A DNA stretch of 64,000 nt from Clavelina lepadiformis (taxonomy: Eukaryota > Chordata > Ascidiacea > Aplousobranchia > Clavelinidae). The stretch spans positions 186,001 to 250,000 of the forward strand of contig NC_135242.1 in assembly GCF_947623445.1 (NCBI RefSeq), read 5' to 3'. The notes beneath the pieces are model-generated. The model was not told the DNA's origin. It saw only the letters and a list, made by a program, of their open reading frames with translations, and did no database searches. The translations under genes and the position numbers were made by a program. Positions 1-16,661 of the stretch are shown here, in pieces; within the stretch, counting starts at the first letter, position 1; each line of letters begins with the position of its first letter.

Positions 1-891
<891 letters not shown>

Positions 892-1543
892 AACTGAGTC
901 TCATAACTTCCTTGTAGTAATATCGTGTTGTCAAGACATCGCCGGCACTCTTTAGCACTTGATTTTAATATTTCTATTTTTCTAAGTTGTTGCAAGCTAT
1001 TATGACGTTTTATCGTGCCCCGCGATTGATAAATAAATGATCTCTTGCACATATTTTTAATTCATGTCGTAATTTTTATGCAACTGACTCACGTCTTATT
1101 TCCTTTTCGTGCAATTTTATCTCCTAAGTTTATCGAGTTTTGTGTATTTTGTAATGTCATTTCAACTAAGTTCATATTGCTGATGGTGCTTTGATGTCAT
1201 TTCAACTTAGTTCATATTGCTCATGGTGCTTTAAACAAGTTTTGTTTTGCTCAAACCGCAATTTTATCTGGATTGGTTATTAATTAATTATCTATGCAAT
1301 CACTGGTTTACTAAGTAATTCATCGTCAGCATATTTTGTCGGTTGTTGCAACTCGCGTTTCTTTCCTGCTGTGCTTGGTTCAAATAAAAGACTACGCCGC
1401 TTTATGGTCAGCTGTTTGCCAAATCATTGTGTCTGTGCATTTAAGAATCCGAGCAAATATTTGCTCCAAGCAATCATTTACAGCCTATTCAGTGCAACTC
1501 AGAACTGTTTAAGTCAATCGGTGAATTGCTGAGTGAGGTCGAC
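892..1543. other. Intergenic spacer between the two kinases
   Basis: It holds the 3' end of the upstream kinase (AATAAA at 1032-1037) and the presumed promoter/5' leader of the next gene. A short direct duplication (gtcatttcaactaagttcat and a near copy) lies at about 1156-1232. No coding potential was recognised. Confidence 0.6.
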
Positions 1544-4579
<3,036 letters not shown>

Positions 4580-5549
4580 GTAAACAACCACTATGGGAAC
4601 CTGCTTCGAACGAACGATCGGTTAAACTTAATGGTATAGCCATAAGCCTAACATGAATTGATTTGACTTGCATTATGTTTTAACTTGTCTTGATTTGATC
4701 CAACTTCCCAAATGACTTGACTTGGCTCGAGTCTTAAACGAGACTTGGTTACAGCGCTGCAAACCATTTTTCTCAACCTTGCATCAAGATTTAGAAAGTG
4801 GTAGTGGCCTACAAACATTTGTATTTGCAAACACTCTCTTATTTTTCTTTCTTTTATTGAACAGTGCAGTTTTGTTCCCTTGGTAGAAGCTGGCTTGTAA
4901 TTTCTGCGACAAGAATTTGCTCGAAATAAGTTAAGTGGTAGAACATGTTGCTAACTTGTACAGTGCTTTGATGCTGTCGAACTAAAACTGTCTATAAACG
5001 TTTAGTAGAATTCTTCAATTGTAAAGTTCTTGATTGATTGTTATGAAACCAACAAATAATAACACGCTATTAATGTATATAAGCTTATATAATAATGCAC
5101 AGAACCTTCCCCGCGTCACCACCTTTCCCTTGAGTTGCTTTTTATCGCAAGAATCTGCTCCTCCTGGTTTTGTCGTTTGATCATCTGCATGTTTATCACG
5201 TGATTCGGGTAAAAATTGTTCTTTCAGTGTTGGAGTAATCTATAACAAACTTGAACACGTGCTTAGGGCATCAAATAAAGTGGGACACCATCTCTTCCAT
5301 CGGAGCCGAACAAAATAGTGGATAGATAAAACATTGAATTTTAAGAAATAAACTGCCGCGGAATACATCGTCTTCTAATTTTCTTGCAAAACTTATTTGA
5401 ATAAAACTGTGGTAGCAGATCACAAGAAAACCTGGGTCGCTTTTAGCCCAGGAGCTGTTGAATCAGGGCAGTTGTCGGGCAGCAGCTGTAAGTTCTAAGA
5501 TGTTTTTAAAATTGTTGATGCTGCGGAGTAGTTTTTATTGCCTGACCTA
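4580..5549. other. Intergenic, no gene seen
   Basis: A+T-rich sequence after the second kinase. From about 4655 to 4750 there is a degenerate run of ACTTG-type words (acttgcatt, acttgtcttg, acttgacttgg) that looks like eroded simple repeat. No coding exon was recognised. Confidence 0.5.
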
Positions 5550-6247
5550 CCACACATATCAACATGTAGCAGCCTATACCACACATACCAACAAGTAGCA
5601 GCCTATACCACACATATCAACATGTAGCAGCCTATACCACACATACCAACAAGTAGCAGCCTATACCACACATATCAACATGTAGCAGCCTATACCACAC
5701 ATATCAACATGTAGCAGCCTATACCACACATATCAACATGTAGTAGCTTATACCTCACATATCAACATGTAGCAGCCTATACCACATATATCAACATGTA
5801 GCAGCCTATACCACACATATCAACATGTAGTAGCCTATACCACACATATCAACATGTCGCAGCCTATACCACACATATCAACATGTAGCAGCCTATACCA
5901 CACATATCAACATGTCGCAGCCTATACCACACATATCAACATGTAGCAGCCTATACCACATATATCAACATGTAGCAGCCTATACCACACATATCAACAT
6001 GTAGCAGCCTATACCACATATATCAACATGTAGCAGCCTATACCACACATATCAACATGTAGCAGCCTATACCACACATATCAACATGTAGTAGCCTATA
6101 CCACACATATCAACATGTCGCAGCCTATACCACACATATCAACATGTCGCAGCCTATACCACACATATCAACATGTAGCAGCCTATACCACACATATCAA
6201 CATGTAGTAGCCTATACCACACATATCAACATGTAGCAGCCTATACC
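5550..6247. repeat. 29-bp minisatellite, about 24 copies
   Basis: A head-to-tail array of a 29-bp unit, roughly ccacacatatcaacatgt + agcagcctata. About 698 bp gives about 24 units. Variants: gtagtagcc, gtcgcagcc, tatatatcaac, and a divergent unit (ataccaacaagt). That divergent unit alternates with the standard one at the left end, giving a local 58-bp higher-order period. Each standard unit carries the palindrome acatgt. Confidence 0.97.
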
Positions 6248-7318
6248 ACAAAGCTATCATCTTCCTAACGTTGATCGTTAACTTTCATTGCCATGAACAC
6301 TAAAGGTCGCTTTTGCCTGCTATATTTTTTATTGTGATCAGCATATTCCATAAGAAATCCAAAAAAAATTCAAGTTTACATAAATTTCTTGGATTTTTGA
6401 AGTACCTTATTTTCTTGAATAGAAACTGCTCTCGAATACAAACCGCGCGATTTGATTAAAAATAAACAATAGTGAAATCGAATCGATCAATGATGAAATC
6501 GCTTCTTTATTGATAAAAGAAAACAAAGCAAACATATCTAACGACATGTACAAAAAACAACTCAAGCGTTGTACATATGTTTTATTTCAACTATGGTATT
6601 GTATCAATGGTCATTTTGATCATCATCAATGACACTGACATCGTTCAAGTCATTATTATCACTGGAACTTCCATTTCCTTTTGGTTTTGTTTGCTTTACA
6701 CAGATGCGACGATAATAACAGCTGTCGGATTAGCGGTTTTACAAAAAGAGACAATAAAATTGCAGCTGAATTACTGTTTCTCTTTTCTTGTTACCGGTAC
6801 TTATGGTAGATAAACTGGAATTCCCACTGAGTACGAATTAGAAGACAAAAATGTTCATGTAATAAAAATAGAAGCCGCACAAAACGTTCAAAAATAAAAA
6901 ATAGTAGCCGCGGTTTATATTCAAGAAAATACAGTAGTCCGTATTTTGATGCTGATAAAACGAAAAAATTTAACATTTGGGAAATAAATCATATGCTAAT
7001 AGAAAGATAGTATGCAATATTATATAAGTGAATGTGCAGTGTGTGCAATGTGTGCAATGTTAATATTTCTATTACATAAGTGAAGTTTTATTGCCCCTCC
7101 TTAATTTGATATCTGCGGTTGGTCCGTTCAACAGCGGTTTTATTGCAAGAAAACAAAGACATGGCAAATATTTGCTTAGTTGTGCACGCCAGCATATGAC
7201 CACCATTATTACCGCAACTGTACATCAAACGCAAGCAGTTCTTTTCGATCAGGGTCTGTCAGTGATTTGTTAAAGGGCATTCAGAGATAAGGGGAAGGTT
7301 AAAGGTCAACTGTCTAAA
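6248..7318. other. Intergenic, upstream of the UNC93-like gene
   Basis: A+T-rich and rich in oligo-A/T. It contains short open frames with no recognisable domain and a short TGTGCAATG duplication at about 7034-7060. The promoter of the downstream gene presumably lies at its right end. Confidence 0.5.
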
Positions 7319-10300
7319 ATGTCATCTACGGCGAGTTTGCGGCGGCAAATTGTGATAAAGTTTGCAATTTTTACCTCCGGTATATTTTTAACGTTTGCTG
7401 GGTATCTCGTTCTACTTGGCCTGCAGTCAAGCATCAACATAGAAGACGGAGTGGGTGAGATTAGCGCAGTTTCAGCTTCTTTTGCAAACAAGCTACGGTG
7501 TGATTGACGTCACAGGCAATGAACATGTGCAAAGCAACGACATCATTTTGCAGGAAATGCGTCCGTGACTGCGACATACGTCACGGCAAGTTTGTTTGGC
7601 GTCACACTGACCCCACTCATCTTAAAAAGGTTTGGAAAGAAAGCGTGCGTCCTCTTCTGTGAATTTACATACCTCGTCTACATATTGGTCAACTATTACC
7701 CAGGTACAATTTTATCTAAACTGACAACTTCTATCGTAACGAGCTCCTCGAAAATATGACGTAGCGTTTTAACACAACGAATCCCATGAGAACTTTCACT
7801 ACTGTTAAAACGCAAAGAAAATTGCGGATAATTTTTCAGAGTCCTACACGCTCATTCCTGCTGGAGTGATTGTCGGAATGGGCGAAGCGACCATGTGGCC
7901 AGCCATGATGCTATTTGTCGTCCATTACGCTCGTCGTTTTGCAAGACATGGGACAAAAAGCACAGAGAGATACACGACTGAGTTCATCGGTCTATTTTAT
8001 TGCGCTTTTCAGTTCAGTGGGGTGAGTGAGCTGCGTTGAAAAACGAAATGCAAATGTTTTGACAAATAACTTCAAGTTCAAGCTCCTTCAAACCTTTTCA
8101 GGTGTTCGGCAATTTGATAAATTACGCGATTTTATATGGAGGCAGCTCAAATGCAAGCTCAGACACGTCGGCTCGTGAACTTTCTTACTGCGGGATAAAT
8201 GACTGCCAAGTCCCGAACATAACAGCTCAGTATCTCAACCAATATGTTCCCGCCTCTCAGACTCTGCTTTATATAATGATCGGGGTCATGGCCGGCTTGG
8301 TGCTGTTGGCCATGCTCATTCACTCCACCCTTGTACGTGACATTGACCAAAGCTTAGAAGTGGAAGACAAGGGAAATGAAAATCCTCCCGATGATGACGT
8401 CAGCAATCATGATGACGTGAGTAAGATCGTGGAATTGTCACATATTGAAGAATTTATGGTGTGAAATCTCGTTGAATTGACAGTTTTGTTTCATCCGAGG
8501 TAGTTTGAGTGGTGACGAATGTACGTGAAAACAAAACTCCGCCATTTTGGCATAAACTTACGCTTCAGTTTTGAATATTTTCTAGCAAAGGTTTGAGTCC
8601 CATTTCTTGACGGGTTTCCATTAAAGCTAGTTAGCGACACCAGAGCTTCCGTGAACCCATCTTTAGTTAGTGCTTATACGACTTAGAATAATACCTTGAA
8701 TTAACCCGCCAACACATCAGCAAAGTAAGCCACCCTGTTTATTGCGCTACAATAAATGGATTTTTCACCGGCTTTTAATGCCATCATCATTATGCTGTGG
8801 TGAGCACAAAATCATTTGATCGGTAAATCGGTAGTGTTACGCTTCGCTGATTCGATACTTGAAAAACTAAATTTTAGCTATTTCCGGTACTCGATACTTT
8901 TCACTTGATAATTTCAAAATTTTAACGAATATGTTTTCAAAAATACATGTTAATTAATCCTTAATGCTGATTTTAGCATCTGTTGATCTTTTTTAAAATA
9001 GAAATGTCGAGTAAAATTGCAAGCGATTAACGTCACATATGTTTTGACCTGGAGTAACCTTTACCAGGGCATAATAGTGGCAATCGCTGCATTTGCAGCA
9101 GCATCTTTTACACAACAAGTACCGACAAACTACCAAACTACTTTTTAACATACTACCGAATACTGGAACTGTCAGTACATTTTTTGCTAAGTACCGGTAC
9201 AGATACCAACGGTACTTTCAAAGTACCTCAAAGCCCACCTCTGTAAATAACAAATTTCTAGGGCGCTTGGCAATTCATAACGAGAACTTTCATGGGGACG
9301 CTGCTTCATCTCATCAATCCCAAACAACTCCTTATAACGCCATTCGCGCTGTATAGTGGCTTTTTCATGGCCTTTGGCTTCACGGAAGTGTCCAGAGCGT
9401 TCGGGTCTTGCATGCTTGGAGTTGAGCAGGTACGTCATATACCGGCAGCTTTTGTTCAGATGAAATAGCGAGGAGTTTGCTCACACTTGCTTCGCAGGTC
9501 GGCCTCATGCTCGCCGTAACTGGAGCCGCCGATTCGTTGATGTCGTTCGTGAGCGGCAGAATTTCGGGCAGATTCGGAAGGAATTTCACTTTCATCGTCG
9601 GATTTTTTCTTGACATTTCCAACTATATGATTTGTCTCTTCTGGGTTCCTTCCCAGTCATCATTATGGGTGGTTTATATCATATTTGCAATGGTTGGGCT
9701 GATAGATGGTGTTTGGCAACCATTAGTAAACGGTAAGACAAGAAAATGTGCTGGTAACTTTTAAAACGCTAATCAAACCAAACTGCAGCAATCAGCAACT
9801 CAAAAGCAGTGAAAGGCTATTCTTGATGCTTTTATTTGTTTGCAAATAAAACCAGACATGTTTTGGACACACCTGCTGTTCATTTACATTTCGAATCCGC
9901 AGCCTTCGGTTGTTTATTGATGTCACACCTGCAATATAATCTATAAGCATCGTGATAATAATAGAGTTGTAAGATATAGAGACACAGACATCAAGAACCA
10001 CAGCAATCTCCGTTTCACTGATTGCTACAACTTGCGAGCTAAATTCGCTTCTGCCTACAAGCTGTGAAATGCAAAAATAACTGCTCGCCAACAAAACTTT
10101 TATTGTTCTCCGTAGAAATGCACGGAGCCTATTTTCCTGAGAACGAGGAAGTCGCTTTCACTGTCTGGAATATGTACACGTTGGTTGGAATAGCCTGGCA
10201 GACAGGGTGGAGCAGCAGCCTTTGTGTTTCAACCAAAATCTACGTCCAAATTGCTTTCCTTTGCTTCTCAATGATCTGTCACCGTAAGTTTCATGGATCA

Positions 10301-10650
10301 CAACTTTGTTCAAAACAGAATAGCCCAAGCAGTAGCAAGTAAATTTTCAGACTTTGATGCAAGCAATATTATTGCGTGATAGGGCTGTAACTTTCATGAA
10401 AACATTTAGGTTTGCATGTGTTTTAATATTGAAGTTAAGCAGATGGTCGACTGACATGTGCTCGGTTATGGCCTTTAATTTATATCAGTTTGATGAATTT
10501 CTTTCCAGAAGCCACTTTGCCGTAAATACATTATTTTCAAATTCAATGTAACTTTATTACTTTCCAGGAGTCAGCGTGTGGATTTACTACCGCAAGTCTC
10601 CTAAATACGACGAATTGAATGTCGTTGAAAACAAAGGAACGGCTTTTTGA
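7319..10650 (+). CDS. UNC93A-like multipass membrane protein (MFS-type fold)
   Basis: Eight coding exons: 7319-7454, 7554-7703, 7840-8021, 8102-8416, 9262-9429, 9498-9732, 10116-10283 and 10568-10650. They sum to 479 codons (478 residues), all with GT/AG borders. Translation shows successive hydrophobic segments: IVIKFAIFTSGIFLTFAGYL, FCEFTYLVYILVNYY, LLYIMIGVMAGLVLLAMLI, LLITPFALYSGFFMAFGF, FIVGFFLDISNYMICLFW, LWVVYIIFAMVGLIDGVW and IYVQIAFLCFSMICH. UNC93 hallmarks include GMGEAT.W near the end of the first half, the LYSGF / LGVEQVG start of the second half, and GxxDGVWQ. A large acidic cytosolic loop (DKGNENPPDDDVSNHDD) lies between the halves. In animals UNC93A/UNC-93 relatives are linked to ion or nutrient regulation, and UNC93B to TLR trafficking; this one matches the A type better. 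The exact substrate is unknown. Intron 4 carries a repeat (8830-9243). Confidence 0.9.
8830..9243. repeat. Interspersed repeat (hAT-like MITE), copy in UNC93 intron
   Basis: About 400 bp, clearly related along its length to 38351-38760. Shared words include acatgttaattaatcctta, gcatctgttgatctttttt, tcatatgttttgacct and gcagcagcatcttttg. The right end reads ggtactttcaaagtacct then gcccacctctg. Its reverse complement (cagaggtgggc...) matches the left end of the other copy (ataggtgggcagtactgg), so terminal inverted repeats are inferred. The left boundary here is eroded. Confidence 0.8.
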
Positions 10651-11361
10651 AAACTTTCCGTGCCATATGATTGTTCACATCTAATGTAAATATCAATGAA
10701 AGTTTTCGCTCCGTGTGCATGGCAAGCTGCTCTCAACCTAGTGCGCTCCTAACACGAATTTTCTCATAACTTGTAACACTGTATTGTGTTGTGCCATGTC
10801 GTGTCTTATCATATAATTACATAAACCACATTTACTGTACAAATGTACATCAGGGCTACAAGACAGAACCCGGAACTGTTTTTGACGCTGGACCTCATAG
10901 GCCTACTTCAGGACAAGATATAGGCTATTGTCTTATTTACCAGCCTTGCTCATCTTTTCGCAGAGTGTTCGTCCAAAATCGGACTACGGGTCATTTGCGA
11001 AACGAGAATTAAAATCACAGAATGGGCACGAACATTGCGCTTTGATTCTCGCGCATTTCGGCCAGACTTGTTTCCATGACAACAGGCTCAAGCATTTGAA
11101 ACTCTGCGTGTATTGATCTTACCAATTTGGACTTGGGTATAACGGTTGAGCAGCCATAAGGCAACAATGACAGGAGAGGTTTTGATAGAGATATGAGAAG
11201 TCCATTTTCAAAGAATCTTAAGGTAGCACCCATCTACAATAACAGCTAAGGTGATGATAACTCATTCATGGCATAGAAGTATTTTATGGGTATTTTATAA
11301 AAGTAGTTGCTAGGTGAAAATTTGGCACAAACATTAAACCGCATATGCGGTATATCTAATA
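10651..11361. other. Intergenic, no gene seen
   Basis: Downstream of the UNC93-like stop codon. Short open frames lack any recognisable motif. TSD sequence ATCTAATA at 11354-11361 belongs to the adjacent hAT insertion. Confidence 0.5.
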
Positions 11362-11591
11362 CAGGGGTCGGCAACCTACGGCCCGCGGGCCGGATCCGGC
11401 CCGCCATGCGAAATCGTCCGGCCCGAGACATATTAATTAGTTATCACAAGAATACGGCCCGCCGTGTCTTATTGAGTTTCAAACTGTAGTGTTAGCATTT
11501 AGCAATTATAGTATTAATGAAAATTCCGGCCCGCCAAAGAGTTGTACGCTCGACATTTGGCCCGTGACTAGCAAAAGGTTGCCGACCCCTG
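11362..11591. mobile_element. Non-autonomous hAT element with perfect 8-bp TSD
   Basis: 230 bp, bounded by inverted ends CAGGGGTCGGCAACCT and AGGTTGCCGACCCCTG and flanked by the 8-bp duplication ATCTAATA (11354-11361 and 11592-11599). The interior is rich in ggcccg motifs and has no coding capacity. End sequence and 8-bp TSD are diagnostic of the hAT superfamily. Intact ends and TSD suggest a fairly young insertion. Confidence 0.95.
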
Positions 11592-11719
11592 ATCTAATAG
11601 AACCTTTAATTGTTTTTATGGACGTTTAATGTAAGCTATAATCGACTATTTTATGAATGCATAGGCCAAATTACATCGAAAACACTGAATAAAAAAACAT
11701 TCAAGTTAACCCTATTTAC

Positions 11720-11831
11720 TAGGGATGGGCCGATACGAACCCAAACCCGAATAGATTCGCCGAATATCGCCTTTATGGAAGATTCGGGCGAACACGAATA
11801 CCAACAATGGCGAACCCGAATGCAATATTAC
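11720..11831. repeat. One end of a hAT-type element (same family as 34422-35295)
   Basis: Starts tagggatgggccgatacgaa and continues through cccaaacccgaat. This matches the reverse complement of the right end of the element at 34422-35295 (tactaaggatggaccaatac, then gaacccaaacccgaatat). Internally the words gaacccgaat and attcgggcgaac recur. No opposite end was found, so it is a fragment or an unusually short copy. Confidence 0.65.
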
Positions 11832-12954
11832 TTATAAATTTAATGACTTTTGTTAAAAGTTATGATCTAGTTTTCCGACAAAGCTAAACTAGAGCCAGTA
11901 GTAGGCTACTTACAATGAAGGTCGTTTTCCTAACGATTTTGCTTTTTCAATCGTTTATTAACCACTATTTTTTGAAAGAAAGCGATTTGTTTATCGATTA
12001 CATCATGTTACAAGCAAAACTTGACAAATTTTGGATGAAATTTTATTGTATCGTGCCTGTCTATTCTGCGTGCTTTATTGGCAGCAGGCCTATTAGTATC
12101 ACATTATTCACAGTTGTTCAATGCAAAAAGTCTACTAAGATAAACGCTGCAACATGGACGTCTTTATGCTGTTGGTGTGCCAATGTTTTGTCTAAATGTA
12201 TTTGTTCAAAGAAGCTTCAATATAATCAGTTTATACAGTTGTCATTCCTGTGTAACCATTGTGAATTCAATTTGAAGAAGTTCAATGTCAAGTTAGACCA
12301 CTTTGTTGTAATCTTCACAAGACTATAAACCGTTAATGTGAACAATTAAGTCTGAGGGTGAGAAAAGCAGATAACGACCTTATGAGACTCATATATCATC
12401 ACCCGCAATAAACATTTCAACAAGTAATTATTGTAGTGAAGTGGGTCAACCTCTCAAGTTAAGGTGCCATATATCCACTTTTCATTACAGGTTAAACAAA
12501 CAGCGATGAAAATTAAGAAATCAAAGTGAATTGCAAAAGGCAATTGATGATAAGTTTGGTCATTCGAAGACTTTTCTCCACTTTTCCCCAATTGTACAGC
12601 GCCTGAATCCGTCAAAACGGATGTGACGTCACGATCTGTTCGCCTAAACTCGCGATAAACCAGGTTTGTTAGGTTAAATATGTTTTCCTAAGTCATTTAG
12701 CTGTTATCCATGTTACATTGTTACGTACGTAGCGTATTTCCTTATGTATTATATGTATTACAGCACATGTTTCTTGCAGTCCCAAACCCGGAACGTGTGC
12801 AATTATTTGTGGATGCAAACCCGTGTGGCCGGTGTGGTTGCAAATGCGTGTGGTTGCAAATGCGTTGTGTGTAATTCCGTTGGTGCAGTCTTGTGGGTGC
12901 AATAACATGGCCACCAGCTACTGCTAATGCACGTTAGAAGCACCGGGTAAAAGC
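11832..12954. other. Intergenic, no gene seen
   Basis: Contains an open frame at 11915-12328 (137 codons) without recognisable domains, probably chance. A short tandem stretch of the unit gtgtggttgcaaatgc occurs near 12830-12870. No other structure was recognised. Confidence 0.45.
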
Positions 12955-13945
12955 TGGGCACGACGCAATATGCGGATCGTCCATGGACGGTTGAAAATGG
13001 ACGATTTTTGCACAAGCGTCCAAGGACGGTTTTTGGGATTGGAAAACCCCACTAAAATAGGGTTACCATATTTTCGTGGCCTAAAATCCGGACACTCTTT
13101 AGTGCCCACTAGCGATTTTTAAAATGAGGTATGAACACATTGTCTGTCTGTGTGAAACTGAGATGTATGTTCCCGGTTTGCAAACTAAACACTCTGCTTC
13201 CCATTCATTTCTACCCTTTCTGAAGCATGGATGTTTTGCTTGCATTTCATCCGTGAATTTACATTTTCGCTTAGCCATATTCTACAATTAAACAATAACA
13301 AAATTAAATTTTAGCACTTAACATATTCGGTTCGCATCTTCAACTAGAACAAGGGTTCTAAACCTTATGGAGAGGCGCCCCACCTTAACGGTGCGAACAA
13401 AACCCGCGCCCCACTTCGAAATCATTAAGCATTAATTCAATTTCCTTGGTATTTTCATTTGGTCTGCAACAGACTTCTTGTTGAGCTATTTTTTACTGCT
13501 TACACTGCTTTATAACTTTCTTCAGCGAATATACGCTCTTATCGTTTCAGACATGTTCTAAATTTTGCAATATCGACCAAGATATAAGGCCTTCAGCTAC
13601 TAGCCCAGCTCCACTCATCCATGTATCATTGTATCCCAAATAGAGCGCTGTATTGTCGTTTATGACGTAACAATGAAATTATTACCCGTAACGCAACAAA
13701 CAATTTAAAAAAATTCCGGACATTTAAGCATATTTTAGCATTTCCCCCCGGACGCAGTTTGAACACTAAAATTCCGGACATGTCCGGGAAAATCCGGACG
13801 TATGGCAACCCTACACTAAAATGAATTCCATCCATGGGACCGTAGTCCCGATCAGGTGGTCCATGGAAGCTTACGCAAAAATCGTCCACTTTCACCCGTC
13901 CATGGGCGATTGTCTGATTGTGTCATGCGCAGGATTTACGGAGTG
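12955..13945. mobile_element. Long-inverted-repeat element interrupted by a hAT insertion
   Basis: The left arm (about 12955-13045, containing gatcgtccatggacggt and tggacgatttttgcacaagc) is an imperfect inverted copy of the right arm (about 13825-13945, containing gcttacgcaaaaatcgtcca and acccgtccatgggcgat). The arms may extend to gggcac at the left and gtgccc at the right. The middle is occupied by the hAT element at 13058-13813, so the original element was only about 235 bp. Family unassigned; no TSD was identified. Confidence 0.7.
13058..13813. mobile_element. Non-autonomous hAT element nested in 12955-13945
   Basis: 756 bp, ends TAGGGTTACCATA and TATGGCAACCCTA, flanked by the perfect 8-bp duplication CACTAAAA (13050-13057 and 13814-13821). 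Subterminal regions contain repeated tccggac words. An internal stretch from about 13349 (caagggttctaaacctta, then ggcgcccc) resembles another hAT end, possibly a further nested fragment. No transposase frame was recognised. Confidence 0.88.
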
Positions 13946-16661
13946 CCCAAATTGAAATTTGCTGTTAATTATGTTTCTATGTTCGGCTTCTGTGCTGAGT
14001 GCAGGATATCTATGGCTGAGTGCTGACAGAGAATAATGCGCCATCTTTTGATCTCACCTTATGGAATCAACTGAACAGCTGGACACAGACTAATGGTGGT
14101 GTTCACTTCGAAATAGCATTTATTTCTTGTCATGTAGACCTACAATATGGCAACCGCATTTCCCTCAATGCAAGGCCTTCAGGTGTGTCTTCTATGCATT
14201 TAAAATTGAAAAATTTAAACTTTGCTGTCTGAGCATTCCTCTGCTTTTTCATTGATTAATTTGTCAACATCTGTGTGTCCCAGACTGAATTTTTTGGCCT
14301 TTTTTGACAAGATCTTGAGCTGCAAAGTTCCATAAGGGCACTTTCGCAGGCTGTCAGGTGCTGGTTTTAATATTTTACCAAGTCCCTTCGTACATCCTGA
14401 TTGCTATAAAACCTTCCATAAATTTTAAAACAATTGATTAAACGAATATTAAATATAATCTGAAAACTTTAACCTTCGATCAGAAGCTGTACAAAATCAT
14501 TGACAATAACAAATAGCAGCCGCCCTTGATAAGAAGCCGCAACGAACGGTGATAAAGTATTCCTCCATTGAAAGTCACTCACACACATGAGCTTCTGCGA
14601 TAGCTATTGTCTTTGTGGTATTGTCTCGATCAACACTCAATAAAACAAAAACTGTTGTAAAAAACAGGATTAGCAACACAGTAAAGGAGTCCTATCGTCT
14701 GTTGATCAGATTAAAAAATATACTACTAGGCCTAGAAATCACGCAAAATGATCAAATATAAAATATAGCAGCCATTGCTTCTGTCCGAAAAAATCTGGTA
14801 TTACTAAACTATACAAGTTCAATTGCTACCACTTGTGTCACTTATTCACTTGGTTTCAGTGTTTCAAAAGGTACCAATTGTTTTGATATATCTCTTAGTT
14901 CAGGGAAATTGTGTTGGTACGGCATCAGGGAACCCCAGTGCTATGTGACGACGAAGCATTGTCTAAAACCCCAATACACTTTCCAAGGCTTTTCAGCGCT
15001 TGAGTTATGCTGCTTCATGCCACAATCCTGGAAGTACACAATGGATGCATCTGTCCAACTTCAACCAAGTGGTGTCTTTTGAATCTCTCGAACCTGCATG
15101 TTTAAGTAGTATCCTTAATGCACCTGAGTTGCGCCAAATTACCAAATTCAATAAAAAACACAGTTGAGTGAGTGCAGAGTTGGCCGCCCTGTCCACTAGG
15201 TACCGGCAGCACACAATGCTATTTGCCGAAAAACTCACAATATTTTTTCCTTTATTCACAGTTTGCTTTTTGAGTCAGTCGTCTTTAAGACAAGGAGGTA
15301 CAGCGATGCTCTTTTGAGACGTAAGCTATAATCGACTTATTGTATTGTTAGACTATTGTTATTGTATTATTCAGACTTATTGACTAATACTTAAATGTAT
15401 TAGAGCGATGCTCTTTTGAGACGTCTCTGCGTCAAGTTTTGCTCCGACACATTTTATTTGCCGATGAAATAATTTCAAGTTAGCTGCCGTTGTGGATCCA
15501 GAACAGCTCAACAACATACATTCGTTGTCCTTCTAAGTTTCAAGTAAAACTGTGATAAATGTTTAAAGTCATCGAGGCGTGACAGATCAGCAAGGCTGGC
15601 TTTATCCAATTAGCCCAAATTAGAAAGTTAATGCTTATTGCTTAGTGTGCCGGAGATAAAATTAATTGCTCGCAAGGACTCGTTTCAGGAGGGCCGGAGA
15701 CAGGTACCCTAAACTTTTGAAAAATTATTATAGTTTACCACAATAGGAACTCTATTCTACTAATGCATATCACTCCTAGCGTGTCTCATCGGTCAATTTA
15801 CAGAACTGGACAAGACCAAGAGCCCACTGAAGTGCTGATAATTATATTCGATAGCAAACCAGATGCGATAGTAAGCACTCTTATGTGCGCTTAGCTAAAG
15901 TTTGTCTGCATTTAATCAACTGCGGACGCTGTTGTTACGCATTTTAACATGATTCGTAGCAAGTGTTTTAGCAGACAGGCTTGATAAAGGCAAAGCGCCA
16001 AAACCAGTACCTGCTGGCAGCCTGCAGAATTGGGCATTTTTGAAAAAGTAATGCTAAATTTTCTAAATGGCTTTAAATGCTAAATTATATACCATTGGGA
16101 TTTAACCAACATGGGAATGCAGATTAAAAAAGTTCCACCAAGTCAATAGCGATGTAGAATAGCTTCAATTGTTGTAGCATTTAAGAAATTTTCATGTTTG
16201 GTTCGCTTGCTTTTTAATGTGACAAATCATGATGTCACTCTTGTCGGCTTCAAGCAATTTATCCAATTTCTAAACCACGATATTTATTCGAGTCAAGCTT
16301 GAATTATATTTGCATTAAAGCATAGGAAGAGAATTCATGTCGTTGTTAAATGTAGTCGCCTCAAACAAAACCTTGCACTTGCACTATTTGTAGCAAGATT
16401 TTTGTATTTGGAGAATATTTTAATCCGTTCTCAAGCTTTCTGTTAGCTCTGTATCCGCAGCACAGTTAGGGTTGCCATGGAAACTGATGTTCATTAGAAA
16501 GCAACTATGGATATCACATTAAAATCTATGTACAAAGTCAATTGTATGTTAAAAGCTATTATTTCATTAGGTGGATATTTTCTAATTTTAAAGCATGTTG
16601 ACAATTATCCTGGAAGAGTTAGAAGAACGACAGTGAGGTGGTGTGGACAGATCAGTTAGAA
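13946..16661. other. Intergenic, upstream of mind bomb
   Basis: About 2.7 kb without a recognised gene. A 20-22-bp word (agcgatgctcttttgagacg) occurs twice, near 15302 and 15403. The word gtaagctataatcgact is shared between about 15324 and 11630. An 84-codon minus-strand frame at 15005-15259 has no recognisable domain. The promoter and any 5' untranslated exon of mind bomb should lie near the right end. Confidence 0.45.

Noticed and set aside
11915-12328. 137-codon open frame, hydrophobic start
   Set aside because: No recognisable domain, low-complexity A+T-rich composition, no splice context; likely chance.
14020-14232. 70-codon open frame
   Set aside because: No family resemblance, and it lies between repeat remnants.
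15005-15259. 84-codon minus-strand frame
   Set aside because: No motif, no flanking exon, and no upstream ATG context of note.
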